Assembly: GCA_963807015.1 (NCBI GenBank)
Contig: CAWEAS010000022.1
Span: 186,001-250,000, forward strand
Origin: JAJPKK01 sp963807015
GTDB lineage: Bacteria > Pseudomonadota > Alphaproteobacteria > Rhizobiales > Xanthobacteraceae
Direction: 5' to 3'
DNA length: 64,000 nucleotides
The notes under the pieces are model-generated. The model did no database searches, was not told the origin of the DNA, and worked only from the letters and a program-made list of their open reading frames with translations. Positions 36,904 to 44,768 of the stretch are shown here, piece after piece (position 1 is the stretch's first letter; every line of letters starts with the position of its first letter). Position numbers and translations under genes: made by a program.

Positions 36904-38838
36904 ATGAAGACGCGAATAGTCGAACAGCTCGGCGAATCCGAAATCCTGATGCCGTCGCGCCTCGCCGAAGGGCTGGCGGCGAACGATCGGGCCAAGGTGC
37001 GCATGAGCGCCCTGCAGGCCGCGGCGAGGCATGCGGCCGACCCGAGTCGCGCTCCGGACGACCTTTCCGCCGAAAGTGCCGCGGCCGGCATCGATGCGGC
37101 GGAAATCAGGTCGATCATCACTGCGGCGCGGGCCTCGGCGTCGGGCAAAGTCGGCGCCCCCGGTCTCGGCAAGTTCATCAGCGGCCTCTTGGACGACCTC
37201 GACACTATGATCGAAGCCGTCGCGGCGGGGGACGAAGCGTCCGCGTCGTCGGCGGCGACCCGGCTCGCGGAGCTGAAGGCAAAGATCGCGACCCAGGGCG
37301 ATGAAATCGAGGCGAGCCGCGTTGTGGACATATCGGCCATCCCCGATGACGGCGACAGCGTCCACCGGCTGGTGATGGACTTGCATAAGGTTCTCAATCG
37401 TCTCTCGGCCGCATGCGCGGAAGAAACGATTGCGGGCGCCCATGCTCACGGTGTTCTTCCCGCCGACCGGCCGGTCATCGAGGCGTTCATGGGCGGCCTC
37501 GCGCGCACCAAGGCGCTGAAATTCAATCACCCCGGCCTCGACACGACGGTCATGCGGTCCAGCGCGCGCCTCGTCATCCAGAACGATATCGGTGCGACCG
37601 ACGCCCACGTGCTGGTGGTCACGGTCGATGGTCTCGCCATCACCGTCACCTACACCGATGTGCATCGCGCCCGGGCAAAATTCTTCGTCGCCTTGTTCGA
37701 TCGCTTTACAGTGCAATGGACCGGTCTCAATCGCGAAAGCGCCAAGGGGCTCGGGAACGATGACAGCTTCTATCTCGTCACCGGCCGCTACCAGGCGGAC
37801 AACGAAAAGAGCCGCAGTGCATTCCTCGACGCGATCGGCGCCTCGCTCGTCTTTCTGATCGATTGGAACAAAGCCCGCAAAAGCCTCCGGGCGCTGGTCG
37901 ACGGTCAAAGCGCCGTACGGGTGCTCGATTGGGCGGCGCGCAAAGAAATCGGCCATCGCGCCTATCTCGAATGTGGCGGCAACGAACTCGTGGCAGCCGC
38001 GATCAGGCGCGCGGCTCCCGCGCGCATCGGCTTCGGCGACGAACTCGTCGCCGTTCTCGGCCACGACAATGCCGTCGATTTTCTCAAGACGGTGCTGCGT
38101 ACCGCGATGGAAAGCCTGCGCGACGGCCGCTCCAGCCGGCTTCTGCGCGAAGTCATCGAAACCGAGCTGGTGCGGCATCTCGATCGCACTGACAGCGCGA
38201 TGCTCACCGTTGTGCTGCGCCAGCTGGGGCTCGCGCGCGATATCGCCGTTGCCGTTTCGGGCCACCTCGCGGCGCATCCGACCGTCGCCGCCCCAGGCGA
38301 GGGCGCGCAGAACGGCTCCCCCCTCGCCGAGCGCGCGCGGCGCATCGAAGAAAAGGCGGACCGGATTGCGGTCGATGCCCGCGCCTCGGCGCGGCGGCTC
38401 AATGCGAGCCCGATCATCGCGCAGCTCGTCGATGCCGCCGAGGACACCGTCGACGAGTTGGAGCAGGCCGCTTTTCTTGCCTCCCTGATGCCGACCACGC
38501 TCGACGCCATGTTCCTGCCGCCGGTCGCCACTCTGGCCGACGCAGCCATCCACGGCATCGAGGCGGCCGTCTCCGGAATTGACGCCGCCGGCGAGGTGTC
38601 GGAGGGGCGACGCTCCGATGTCGACGATGCTTTTGACGCGACGCGTGTCCTGATCGATCTCGAACATGCGGCCGACGACGCCGAGCGCGTCGTCACCGGA
38701 CTGGTGCTGAGTAATGATGGCGCCAAAGGTGTTCTGTGCGTCCTTGAACTCGCCCGTGCGATGGAGCGGTCGACCGATCGTCTCGCCCGCATCGGCCACC
38801 TGATCCATGAGCATGTCATGGCGGACCTGTCGGCGTGA
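36904..38838 (+). CDS. Large helical protein, PhoU/DUF47-like C-terminus, coupled to a PPDK-like gene
   Basis: 644 residues, soluble, no signal peptide. The N-terminal ~160 residues are Ala-rich helices. The middle (170-350) has an ordered alpha/beta region with VLVVTVDGLAITVTYTDVHR and FFVALFDRFTVQWTG. The last ~170 residues are long amphipathic helices (DATRVLIDLEHAADDAERVV, LARAMERSTDRLARIGHLIH) resembling PhoU/DUF47 phosphate-regulator bundles; this likeness is judged by eye. The stop is eight bases before the PPDK-like start, so the two form an operon. I suspect a regulator or partner of that enzyme; no catalytic motif is evident. Confidence 0.7.
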   Translation: MKTRIVEQLGESEILMPSRLAEGLAANDRAKVRMSALQAAARHAADPSRAPDDLSAESAAAGIDAAEIRSIITAARASASGKVGAPGLGKFISGLLDDLDTMIEAVAAGDEASASSAATRLAELKAKIATQGDEIEASRVVDISAIPDDGDSVHRLVMDLHKVLNRLSAACAEETIAGAHAHGVLPADRPVIEAFMGGLARTKALKFNHPGLDTTVMRSSARLVIQNDIGATDAHVLVVTVDGLAITVTYTDVHRARAKFFVALFDRFTVQWTGLNRESAKGLGNDDSFYLVTGRYQADNEKSRSAFLDAIGASLVFLIDWNKARKSLRALVDGQSAVRVLDWAARKEIGHRAYLECGGNELVAAAIRRAAPARIGFGDELVAVLGHDNAVDFLKTVLRTAMESLRDGRSSRLLREVIETELVRHLDRTDSAMLTVVLRQLGLARDIAVAVSGHLAAHPTVAAPGEGAQNGSPLAERARRIEEKADRIAVDARASARRLNASPIIAQLVDAAEDTVDELEQAAFLASLMPTTLDAMFLPPVATLADAAIHGIEAAVSGIDAAGEVSEGRRSDVDDAFDATRVLIDLEHAADDAERVVTGLVLSNDGAKGVLCVLELARAMERSTDRLARIGHLIHEHVMADLSA

Positions 38839-38845
38839 GGGCGCA

Positions 38846-40453
38846 ATGATGGATATCCCTCTCATCGGCGCCGGCCGCAATCAGACATGGAGCGACGAAG
38901 AGATCGGCTCCAAGGCCGCGAACCTCGCTCGCATGGCAGCGCTCGGCCTGCCGGTGCCGCCCGCCTTCGTGGTGCCGATTGCGATGTGTGCGCGCTTCAC
39001 TCAACCGGGGCCGGACGGAGGCGAGGCCGAGCGACAATTGGCCGAGATCCTGCGCAAAGGAATTGCCTATCTCGAAATGGCAACGGGCACAAAATTCGGC
39101 GATCGCCGCCGTCCGCTTTTGGTGTCGGTGCGCTCCGGCGCCGCGGTTTCGATGCCCGGCATGCTGGACACCGTCCTCGACGTCGGATGCACACCGGCGG
39201 CAACGCGCGGCCTGATCAGGACGACCGGCAATCCGGGTTTCGCCTGGGACTGCCGGCGACGGTTTCTCGAAAGTTATGCGGAGACCGTACTTGGGCTCGA
39301 AGCCTCTCGATTCGCAGCCGCGACCGAGGCGATCACGAGTGCCGCAGGCGCCGCGAGCGAGCGCGATCTTGATGCCGAGGACCGCGAGCGGCTCGCCGCG
39401 GCTCAGGAGGCCACCATCGCGGACATCAATGCCGAGACGCCTGCCGATGCCATGAGCGCGCTCATCGCTTCGGCGATGGGGGTCTGTCGCTCGTGGATGA
39501 ACGACCACGCGCGCACGTATCGGAAGCTGCAGAACCTCGAGCACTTGCAAGGTACCGCCGTCACCGTTCAGGCGATGGTGTTCGGAAATCGCGGCCGGTC
39601 CGGCGGGTCCGGTGTTGCCTTCTCGCGGGACCCGTCAAACGGCAATGCGGCGCCGGTGATCGATTTCCTGTTCGAAGCGCAAGGCGAGGACGTCGTTTCG
39701 GGGCGCCGAACGCCGCAGACCGAAGCGGCCATCGCTCAGGCGATGCCGGCCGCAATGTCCCAACTGCGCGACGTGCTGGCGCAGCTGGAGAAGCATTTCC
39801 GCGATGTCCAGGACGTGGAATTCACGATCGAGGACGGCAAGCTGTGGCTGCTGCAGACCCGGGCCGCCAAGCGCACGCCGCGGGCTGCCTTGCACTTCGC
39901 GGTCGATTTCGTGCGCGAGGGCCTGTTGACGCCCGAGGAGGCGGTGCAGCGCCTTGCTGGGCTCGATCCGGCCAAGCTTGCAATCAATCGTTTTGTCGGC
40001 AGCGCGACCGCGGCGGGAAGCGGCACCGGTGCCGCGGCGGGCGTCGCCGTCGGGCGCGCCGCGTTTGATCCGGACGCGGCCACGCGGCTCGCGACGCGCG
40101 GCGACCGCGTCATCCTGGTGCGCCCCGACACCAGCACGGCCGATGTGGCCGGATTCGCGATCGCGGCCGGCATCCTCACTTCGGCCGGCGGCCGCACGGC
40201 CCATGCGGCGCTGGTGGCGCGCCACCTCGGCAAGCCTTGCGTCGTGGGCTGCCGATCGTTGGCGGTGGACGGCGATCGCCGTCAGGCGCGGCTCGGCGCG
40301 GCGATCTTCGCCGAAGGCGATTGGCTCTCGATCGACGGCGACAGTGGCGAGGTGTTCCTCGGCCAGCGCGAGGTCGTGAGCGAACGGCCTGAGGCGGAAT
40401 TGACTCAGCTCGCGGCTTGGCGCGCCGGCGCGCCTCTCCGGCAATCGGCGTGA
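38846..40453 (+). CDS. PEP/pyruvate-binding PPDK-like protein lacking the PEP barrel
   Basis: 535 residues. The N-terminal ATP-grasp of pyruvate phosphate dikinase is clear: GSKAANLARMAALGLPVPPA near 20-39, VSVRSGAAVSMPGMLDTVLD near 93-112, GSGVAFSRDPSNG near 254 and DVQDVEFTIEDGKLWLLQTR near 321. The swivelling phospho-His domain follows with H453 (GGRTAHAALVARHLGKPCV). The C-terminal TIM barrel that binds PEP/pyruvate in full-length PPDK (~880 aa) is absent, and the protein ends soon after a GDSGEVFLGQ strand. It may phosphorylate its own His from ATP and pass the phosphate to an unknown partner, perhaps the coupled upstream protein. Confidence 0.88.
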   Translation: MMDIPLIGAGRNQTWSDEEIGSKAANLARMAALGLPVPPAFVVPIAMCARFTQPGPDGGEAERQLAEILRKGIAYLEMATGTKFGDRRRPLLVSVRSGAAVSMPGMLDTVLDVGCTPAATRGLIRTTGNPGFAWDCRRRFLESYAETVLGLEASRFAAATEAITSAAGAASERDLDAEDRERLAAAQEATIADINAETPADAMSALIASAMGVCRSWMNDHARTYRKLQNLEHLQGTAVTVQAMVFGNRGRSGGSGVAFSRDPSNGNAAPVIDFLFEAQGEDVVSGRRTPQTEAAIAQAMPAAMSQLRDVLAQLEKHFRDVQDVEFTIEDGKLWLLQTRAAKRTPRAALHFAVDFVREGLLTPEEAVQRLAGLDPAKLAINRFVGSATAAGSGTGAAAGVAVGRAAFDPDAATRLATRGDRVILVRPDTSTADVAGFAIAAGILTSAGGRTAHAALVARHLGKPCVVGCRSLAVDGDRRQARLGAAIFAEGDWLSIDGDSGEVFLGQREVVSERPEAELTQLAAWRAGAPLRQSA

Positions 40454-40522
40454 TATGTCAGGCTGTTACACGATTTTCGTGAACGCCGATGACAGTCGAA
40501 TAATAAGACGCGATAGCGGGAG

Positions 40523-40690
40523 ATGACAACGGAAGCAGCAGATGTGATGGGATCGCACGTGATAATCGTCGGTCCGGACGCGACCGTTGTCGAGGCGGCA
40601 AAGCTCATTGCTCTGATGACGTCAGCGCTCTGCCGGTCGTAACGCGGACGGCAAGCTGGTCGGCATCGTCAGCGCCCCGAGGCAAACTTA
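40523..40690 (+). pseudogene. Degenerate CBS-domain protein
   Basis: The ATG at 40523 starts a normal CBS N-terminus, AADVMGSHVIIVGPDATVVE followed by AAKLIA, but the frame ends at 40642. Downstream, other frames carry the expected continuation in pieces: ALPVV in one and NADGKLVGIVS in the next. At least two indels or a small deletion have broken the gene and it is truncated before a second CBS domain. Confidence 0.7.
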
Positions 40691-40701
40691 TCCGCAGACA
40701 G

Positions 40702-41451
40702 TCAAGCTGTTGACGGCGCCGGCAGAAGTTTCGTCGGCGGCGCGAGTTCGAGCGTGCGCGCTCGGCGCGAGGTGAAATAGTCCCAGGCTTTCTCGTGGCC
40801 GAGATAAACGAAGGGGCCGAGTACGAAGCCGAAGGCCGAGAGCCCTGCCGCCGTGGCGACATCACGGACCACGACATAGTTCACGGTGAAGTCCATCACG
40901 GTCGCGATCGTCCGGAACGTGATGGTCTTGGCGAGCGCACGACTGATGCGTAATCCGCTGCGGGTGGTAGCCGGCGCCTGTCCATTGCGCTGTCCGGGCA
41001 GCAGCGTGGCGACATCGATCGCGCTTTCGACGTCGGGGCCGAAATAGTTCCAGGCGGTTTCGTGGGCGAGATAGAACAAGGGGCCGGCCACGAGGTTGAA
41101 CGATGACAGGCCTGCCGCCGTCGCGAATTCGCCGATCACCACGTAATTCGTGGTGAAGTCGAGCGTCGTGACGATGATCCGAAACGTGACGGTCTTGGCA
41201 ATCGCCTGCTTGATTCCGAGCGCAGCGGGGGCTGTCGCCATTTTGTTGTCGACCGCCGGCGGATCAGCCGCAGGTGCCGTCCGTCGATTGACGGCAGCGT
41301 TGACCACCGGCCGTAAACGCCGCCCGAACTTCGGGAGATATTTCGGCGCCAGCACCGCTGCGCCGCCGATGACGATCCCCGGGATTAGAGCTGCCTCGAA
41401 CAGGGCGACGCCTGCCAGCACCGTCAGCCCCAAAGTTATCGTCGGCTTCAT
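40702..41451 (-). CDS. Membrane protein: DUF5132-like N-terminus fused to two DUF2061 domains
   Basis: 249 residues from the ATG at 41451 (AGGAC site upstream; an ATG at 41505 is possible). Residues 7-38 (LTVLAGVALFEAALIPGIVI, then GGAAVLAPKYLPK) closely resemble the core of the DUF5132 protein encoded at 47604-47996. Two DUF2061 units follow: AKTVTFRIIVTTLDFTTNYV ... FYLAHETAWNYF and AKTITFRTIATVMDFTVNYV ... VYLGHEKAWDYF, which are clear internal duplicates with paired membrane helices. DUF2061 is an uncharacterised membrane domain. The shared segment hints at a functional link with the metal-ATPase cluster 6 kb away. Confidence 0.82.
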   Translation of the reverse strand: MKPTITLGLTVLAGVALFEAALIPGIVIGGAAVLAPKYLPKFGRRLRPVVNAAVNRRTAPAADPPAVDNKMATAPAALGIKQAIAKTVTFRIIVTTLDFTTNYVVIGEFATAAGLSSFNLVAGPLFYLAHETAWNYFGPDVESAIDVATLLPGQRNGQAPATTRSGLRISRALAKTITFRTIATVMDFTVNYVVVRDVATAAGLSAFGFVLGPFVYLGHEKAWDYFTSRRARTLELAPPTKLLPAPSTA

Positions 41452-41530
41452 GACGTTGTCCTGAGCTTGGTCGTGAACCCCGGCGGCCGAAACATAAGAT
41501 GCCAACGCTCCACTTTATGCAAATTCAGGG

Positions 41531-41704
41531 ATGACGATGACAACCGTGCGACGCACCAGCAAACCACCGCTCGGCCGCAACGGTGTCATCCGGCTCGGAA
41601 ACTTGAAGCCGATCAATGCGAAAAGCGAGACGGTCACCCCCTACCGACGTTCCGCGCGGCGATTCAGGCTCGGCGTTCCGGCTGATCGATCCCCTAGCCC
41701 TTGA
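41531..41704 (+). CDS. Possible small basic protein, 57 aa
   Basis: ATG at 41531 opens a 57-residue frame (MTMTTVRRTSKPPLGRNGVI, then a basic tail RRSARRFRLGVP). AGGG abuts the start codon, too close for a good ribosome site. The basic, Arg-rich composition could be chance in this DNA. It overlaps the end of the haloperoxidase relic on the other strand by eleven bases. Weakly supported. Confidence 0.25.
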   Translation: MTMTTVRRTSKPPLGRNGVIRLGNLKPINAKSETVTPYRRSARRFRLGVPADRSPSP

Positions 41705-41808
41705 TGAAGACCAGAAGATCCGGATTGATCACGTCCGCATGGGTCGCGAGCATCCCGTGGGGATAGCCGGGGGTAGATCTTGAGCGTGCTGTTCCCGATC
41801 AATTTGTA
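41694..41808 (-). pseudogene. Haloperoxidase-type alpha/beta hydrolase, C-terminal relic
   Basis: Minus-strand translation gives KLIGNSTLKIY and, after dropping one extra C, PGYPHGMLATHADVINPDLL then VFIKG and a TAG stop at 41694. This is the standard C-terminus of non-heme chloroperoxidase-like hydrolases, with the catalytic His in PHGM. No N-terminal part is present: it joins directly to the stop of the SnoaL gene. A deletion plus a one-base insertion left this scar. Confidence 0.75.
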
Positions 41809-41811
41809 TGA

Positions 41812-42243
41812 TCAATGGGCGCTTGCCGTCAGGGCGTTCCACGCCGCGTGCGAGTCCATGTAATCTCGCCAGTGCGTGATCTTGCGCTTTCCAAGTTCGA
41901 TGATCGAGCAGAACCGATTTTCGTACTTGGCACCCGTCGCAAGGATCGTCCCGTGGATCTCATATTCGATCACGATGACACGGCCGTTGTCCGCTTTGTT
42001 GACGATCAACTTGTCTGCGGAATGAAGCCGGATGCTGCCGACATATCTCTCGAACTGATCCATCAGATCGTTACGCCCCCGGACCACACGAGGCCAGCCC
42101 AGGTCGTAGCGAACCTCGTAGATGATATCGCCGGCAACGATATCGAAAAAATGCTCGCCGTCGACAAGGTCACCCAGCGCCTCGCGGACCAGATCGAAAT
42201 ATGGCTCGGCGCCGGCATAGGCAGAATATTTATTCTCAGGCAT
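41812..42243 (-). CDS. SnoaL-like (NTF2 fold) protein
   Basis: 143 residues from the ATG at 42243. The N-terminal helices (AEPYFDLVREALGDLVDGEH) and VRYDLGWPRVVRGRNDLMDQ, then VIVIEYEIHGTIL and ENRFCSIIELGKRKITHWRD, match the cone-shaped NTF2/SnoaL fold, with the late RDYMD motif common in limonene-epoxide-hydrolase-like members. These proteins bind or convert small hydrophobic compounds; the ligand here is unknown. A longer open frame upstream is out of register with known family starts. A broken haloperoxidase lies immediately downstream. Confidence 0.8.
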   Translation of the reverse strand: MPENKYSAYAGAEPYFDLVREALGDLVDGEHFFDIVAGDIIYEVRYDLGWPRVVRGRNDLMDQFERYVGSIRLHSADKLIVNKADNGRVIVIEYEIHGTILATGAKYENRFCSIIELGKRKITHWRDYMDSHAAWNALTASAH

Positions 42244-42440
42244 TCTGGCTTTTCTCCATGCGTTTTTGGATTGCTTTCGAAATGCCGTCGCGATGCCGCA
42301 ACGCCGCGCCGGCTGCGCGCATTCGGTCGGCCGACCGGTTGAAGAGCGCACGCGGCTGCATCCGCTCGGCGAAGTCTCGGAAGCTGGTAGCCGGCCGGGC
42401 CGTAGCCTTTTCGATGTCGTCGTCCGGTCGTGAGCCGTTG
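42236..42440 (-). pseudogene. Possible C-terminal gene fragment ending at a repeat element
   Basis: A charged, protein-like frame (DDDIEKATARPATSFRDFAE ... RDGISKAIQKRMEKSQNA) ends at a TGA at 42236, overlapping the SnoaL ATG by eight bases. No start codon with a ribosome site is visible; upstream the frame runs into the palindromic repeat at 42451-42546. It may be the tail of a gene whose 5' part was replaced by the repeat, or chance. Confidence 0.3.
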
Positions 42441-42450
42441 CCACACCTCA

Positions 42451-42546
42451 CGTCGTCGTGGCCGGGCTTGTCCCGGCCATCCACGCCTTCCTTTGACACC
42501 TCGAAAGAAAGACGTGGGTGCCCGCGACAAGCGCGGGCGTGACGAC
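42451..42546. repeat. Imperfect long inverted repeat (REP-like element)
   Basis: The left arm (CGTCGTCGTGGCCGGGCTTG through CCATCCACG) and right arm (CGTGGGTGCCCGCGACAAGC through GTGACGAC) are imperfect inverted copies of ~34 bases around a ~26-base centre. Each arm itself contains a small GC-rich hairpin. It is intergenic, between the DUF445 stop and the possible gene fragment. Confidence 0.75.
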
Positions 42547-42612
42547 AGGCGATTCCATCAAATCGAAATACGCTCTGGCGGAAATCACACGCCGCGCAGC
42601 GGGCACGCTCGG

Positions 42613-43902
42613 TCATCCCGGCGCGATCCATTTCGACGCCACAAAAATGAGGAGGCCGACGAGGCCACCCACCAGCGTTCCGTTGATGCGGATGTATTGC
42701 AGGTCCTTGCCGACCTGGAGTTCCAGTTTCTCGACCAGCGTCGTCGAATCCCAATCGCGCACCACGCGCTCGATGTAGGCGCCGATCTCGACGCGATAGG
42801 CGATCAGAAGGCGCTGCGCCGCGATCCGGATGCGGCGATTGAGCTGCGCCTTACGCTCGCCATCCTCTTCAAGCCAGCGACCGACGCGGCGCAGCGCGAG
42901 TTCGCTCGCCGTCGCAATTGCGTCCGCGTGCGCGGGAACACCGGTGCGCAGCCCGCTTTCGACCTCGGCCCAAAGCGTGCGCGCCTGGGCTATGAAGACC
43001 GGATTGGCGAGCAGATCGGCTTTGAAGGCTTCGCCGCGCGCGTACATCTGCGGGTCGTTCGCAAGGTCGTGGATCAGCTTCTCCACCGCCTTCTGCAGCT
43101 CGACCCGCCAGGGATGGGCTGGATTGCGCATCTCGCCCATGGTGCTGAGGAGGCCATTCATCACCTTGTCGGCGATCATCCGGTCGACCCATCGCGGGAT
43201 CCAGCGCGATGACTGCTCCGAAATCTTGCGACCGATGTATTCCTTGTTCGCGGTAAGCGCGCTTTCGCCTTGCTCGATCGCCCCCGCAATCAGCATCTGC
43301 GCTTCGCCTTGCGCCCATACGATCGCAAGCAGGCGCGAGGCCAACGGCGCGGCCGGAATGGCTTCCACGCCTCGTTGCGCGAGGCTGCCCAGCACCGAGC
43401 CGATCCGGGGGCCTGGCAGCAACTCGATCACCCGTGGCAGCAGCAGCGCAACGTACTGGGCAAGGCGCTTAGTGTTCGCGGGCTCGGAAAGCCAGGTTGC
43501 AAGGGCGCCAACCACGTCAACTCGTTCGAGCTTCTCGCTCATCACGCCGGCGGTGAGAAAGTTGTTGGTGATGAAACGCCCGAGCGCGCCGCCGATCCGA
43601 TCCTTGTTGTTGGGGACGATGCCGGTGTGCGGGATCGGCAGGCCGAAGGGCTTGCGAAACAAGGCGACGACCGCGAACCAGTCGGCACAGGCGCCGACCA
43701 TGCCGGCCTCCGCGAAGGCGCGGACATAAGGAATCCACGGCCAGTCGACGGTCGCCATCGTGGTCGCGATGAACACTAGCGTCATGGCGACGAGGAGAAG
43801 GGTCGCGATCGTTCGCATCCGCCGCAGCCCGGCAAGCCGCGGATCGACAGCAACATCGTGCGATTTTGCGCCGAGCGGGACCTGGTGCGGGACTTGGAGC
43901 AC
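42613..43902 (-). CDS. DUF445 membrane-associated protein
   Basis: About 429 residues from the GTG at 43902; an ATG at 43818 would give 401 but cuts off RLAGLRRM, which usually precedes the first helix in this family. An N-terminal hydrophobic helix (ATLLLVAMTLVFIATTMA) is followed by the family hallmark AFAEAGMVGACADWFAVVALF RKPFGLPIPHTG (split here to respect length) and NNFLTAGVMS. A long helical region without further motifs leads to a C-terminal membrane anchor (LVGGLVGLLIFVASKWIAPG). The role of DUF445 is unknown. It is last in the five-gene minus-strand operon and follows the EcsC gene by 20 bases. Confidence 0.88.
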   Translation of the reverse strand: MLQVPHQVPLGAKSHDVAVDPRLAGLRRMRTIATLLLVAMTLVFIATTMATVDWPWIPYVRAFAEAGMVGACADWFAVVALFRKPFGLPIPHTGIVPNNKDRIGGALGRFITNNFLTAGVMSEKLERVDVVGALATWLSEPANTKRLAQYVALLLPRVIELLPGPRIGSVLGSLAQRGVEAIPAAPLASRLLAIVWAQGEAQMLIAGAIEQGESALTANKEYIGRKISEQSSRWIPRWVDRMIADKVMNGLLSTMGEMRNPAHPWRVELQKAVEKLIHDLANDPQMYARGEAFKADLLANPVFIAQARTLWAEVESGLRTGVPAHADAIATASELALRRVGRWLEEDGERKAQLNRRIRIAAQRLLIAYRVEIGAYIERVVRDWDSTTLVEKLELQVGKDLQYIRINGTLVGGLVGLLIFVASKWIAPG

Positions 43903-43922
43903 TTGCGCGCTCTCCCTCGCCG

Positions 43923-44768
43923 TTATCGGGCAGCAGCGCGCCGGACCGCCAACTGCTGTTTTGGCTGCCGCTGCGGCGCCATGTCCTGGTAGAGGCGGCG
44001 AACGAAAGCCGGCCCGTACGTGCGCTCGAGGCTCCGGATGGCGAAGTGGCCTTGAGCAATGCGCTGGAAATGATTCATGAACATCATGTTGACGGCAGCG
44101 CCGCCGAGCGCGCCCAGCACCGGCATCGCACTCGCCGCCGAGCGCTCGGACACGACGACGCCGAAACGACCGGCCACCTCGGCGACGAAGCCGCCGACGA
44201 CCGGTGCAGCGATATTCGCGGCGCCGCGCTCGGCCATCATGGTAGAGGCATTCGCGGACAGACGCCCAAGCAATACCCGCGAGGCGTAGTAGCCGACATG
44301 CGCCCCGCGCCCGACGCTGGGCGCGCCAAGCGCAAACACCTCGACGCAGGCAAGGCGCGCTTCGAGCGTCGACAGGTCCTCGCCGTGGTGGCGCGCGATG
44401 TCGGCGATGGCGCGCAGCATCAACGTTGTCGTGACGGGGAGCTCGATGGGCAAGGCCGCGAGCCCGAAGAATCCGCTGACCCCGCCACTCAACCCCGCGA
44501 GGACCGACGAGGCGCGCCGCGCCGGCGGCCGCTTCGACTGCGGCTCGATCGAACGAATGGCGATGTTGAGACAGCGCAGGATCGCAAGCTCGACCGCCTT
44601 GTGGAAGCGATCGGTGGCGAACTTCGGCATGAGGCGCAGCACGCGGGTGACCGGCTGTCCGGCGTAGTCCGCAAGCTGGGCGGCGAAGCTTTGATTTTCC
44701 AGGCGGGCCACGGCGCGTCGCAGCGCCTTTTGGTGTTCGGGTGAGAGCGTGGTCTCGGCTGGGATCAT
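43923..44768 (-). CDS. EcsC family protein
   Basis: 281 residues from the ATG at 44768, which overlaps the stop of the P-type ATPase gene by four bases. EcsC signatures: LAGLSGGVSGFFGLAALPIE near 93-112, LPVTTTLMLRAIADIARHHG near 113-132, and a glycine-rich hydrophobic region (PVVGGFVAEVAGRFGVVVSE; LGALGGAAVNMMFMNHFQRI). EcsC was named from a Bacillus ABC-transporter locus but its activity is unknown; the hydrophobic stretches suggest membrane attachment. Tight coupling makes it part of the metal-ATPase operon. Confidence 0.88.
   Translation of the reverse strand: MIPAETTLSPEHQKALRRAVARLENQSFAAQLADYAGQPVTRVLRLMPKFATDRFHKAVELAILRCLNIAIRSIEPQSKRPPARRASSVLAGLSGGVSGFFGLAALPIELPVTTTLMLRAIADIARHHGEDLSTLEARLACVEVFALGAPSVGRGAHVGYYASRVLLGRLSANASTMMAERGAANIAAPVVGGFVAEVAGRFGVVVSERSAASAMPVLGALGGAAVNMMFMNHFQRIAQGHFAIRSLERTYGPAFVRRLYQDMAPQRQPKQQLAVRRAAAR

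Noticed and set aside
36643..38880. Minus-strand open frame of 745 codons
   Set aside because: Mirror of the coding frame of the helical protein at 36904; composition (Arg, His, Asp-rich) is that of antisense frames in GC-rich DNA.
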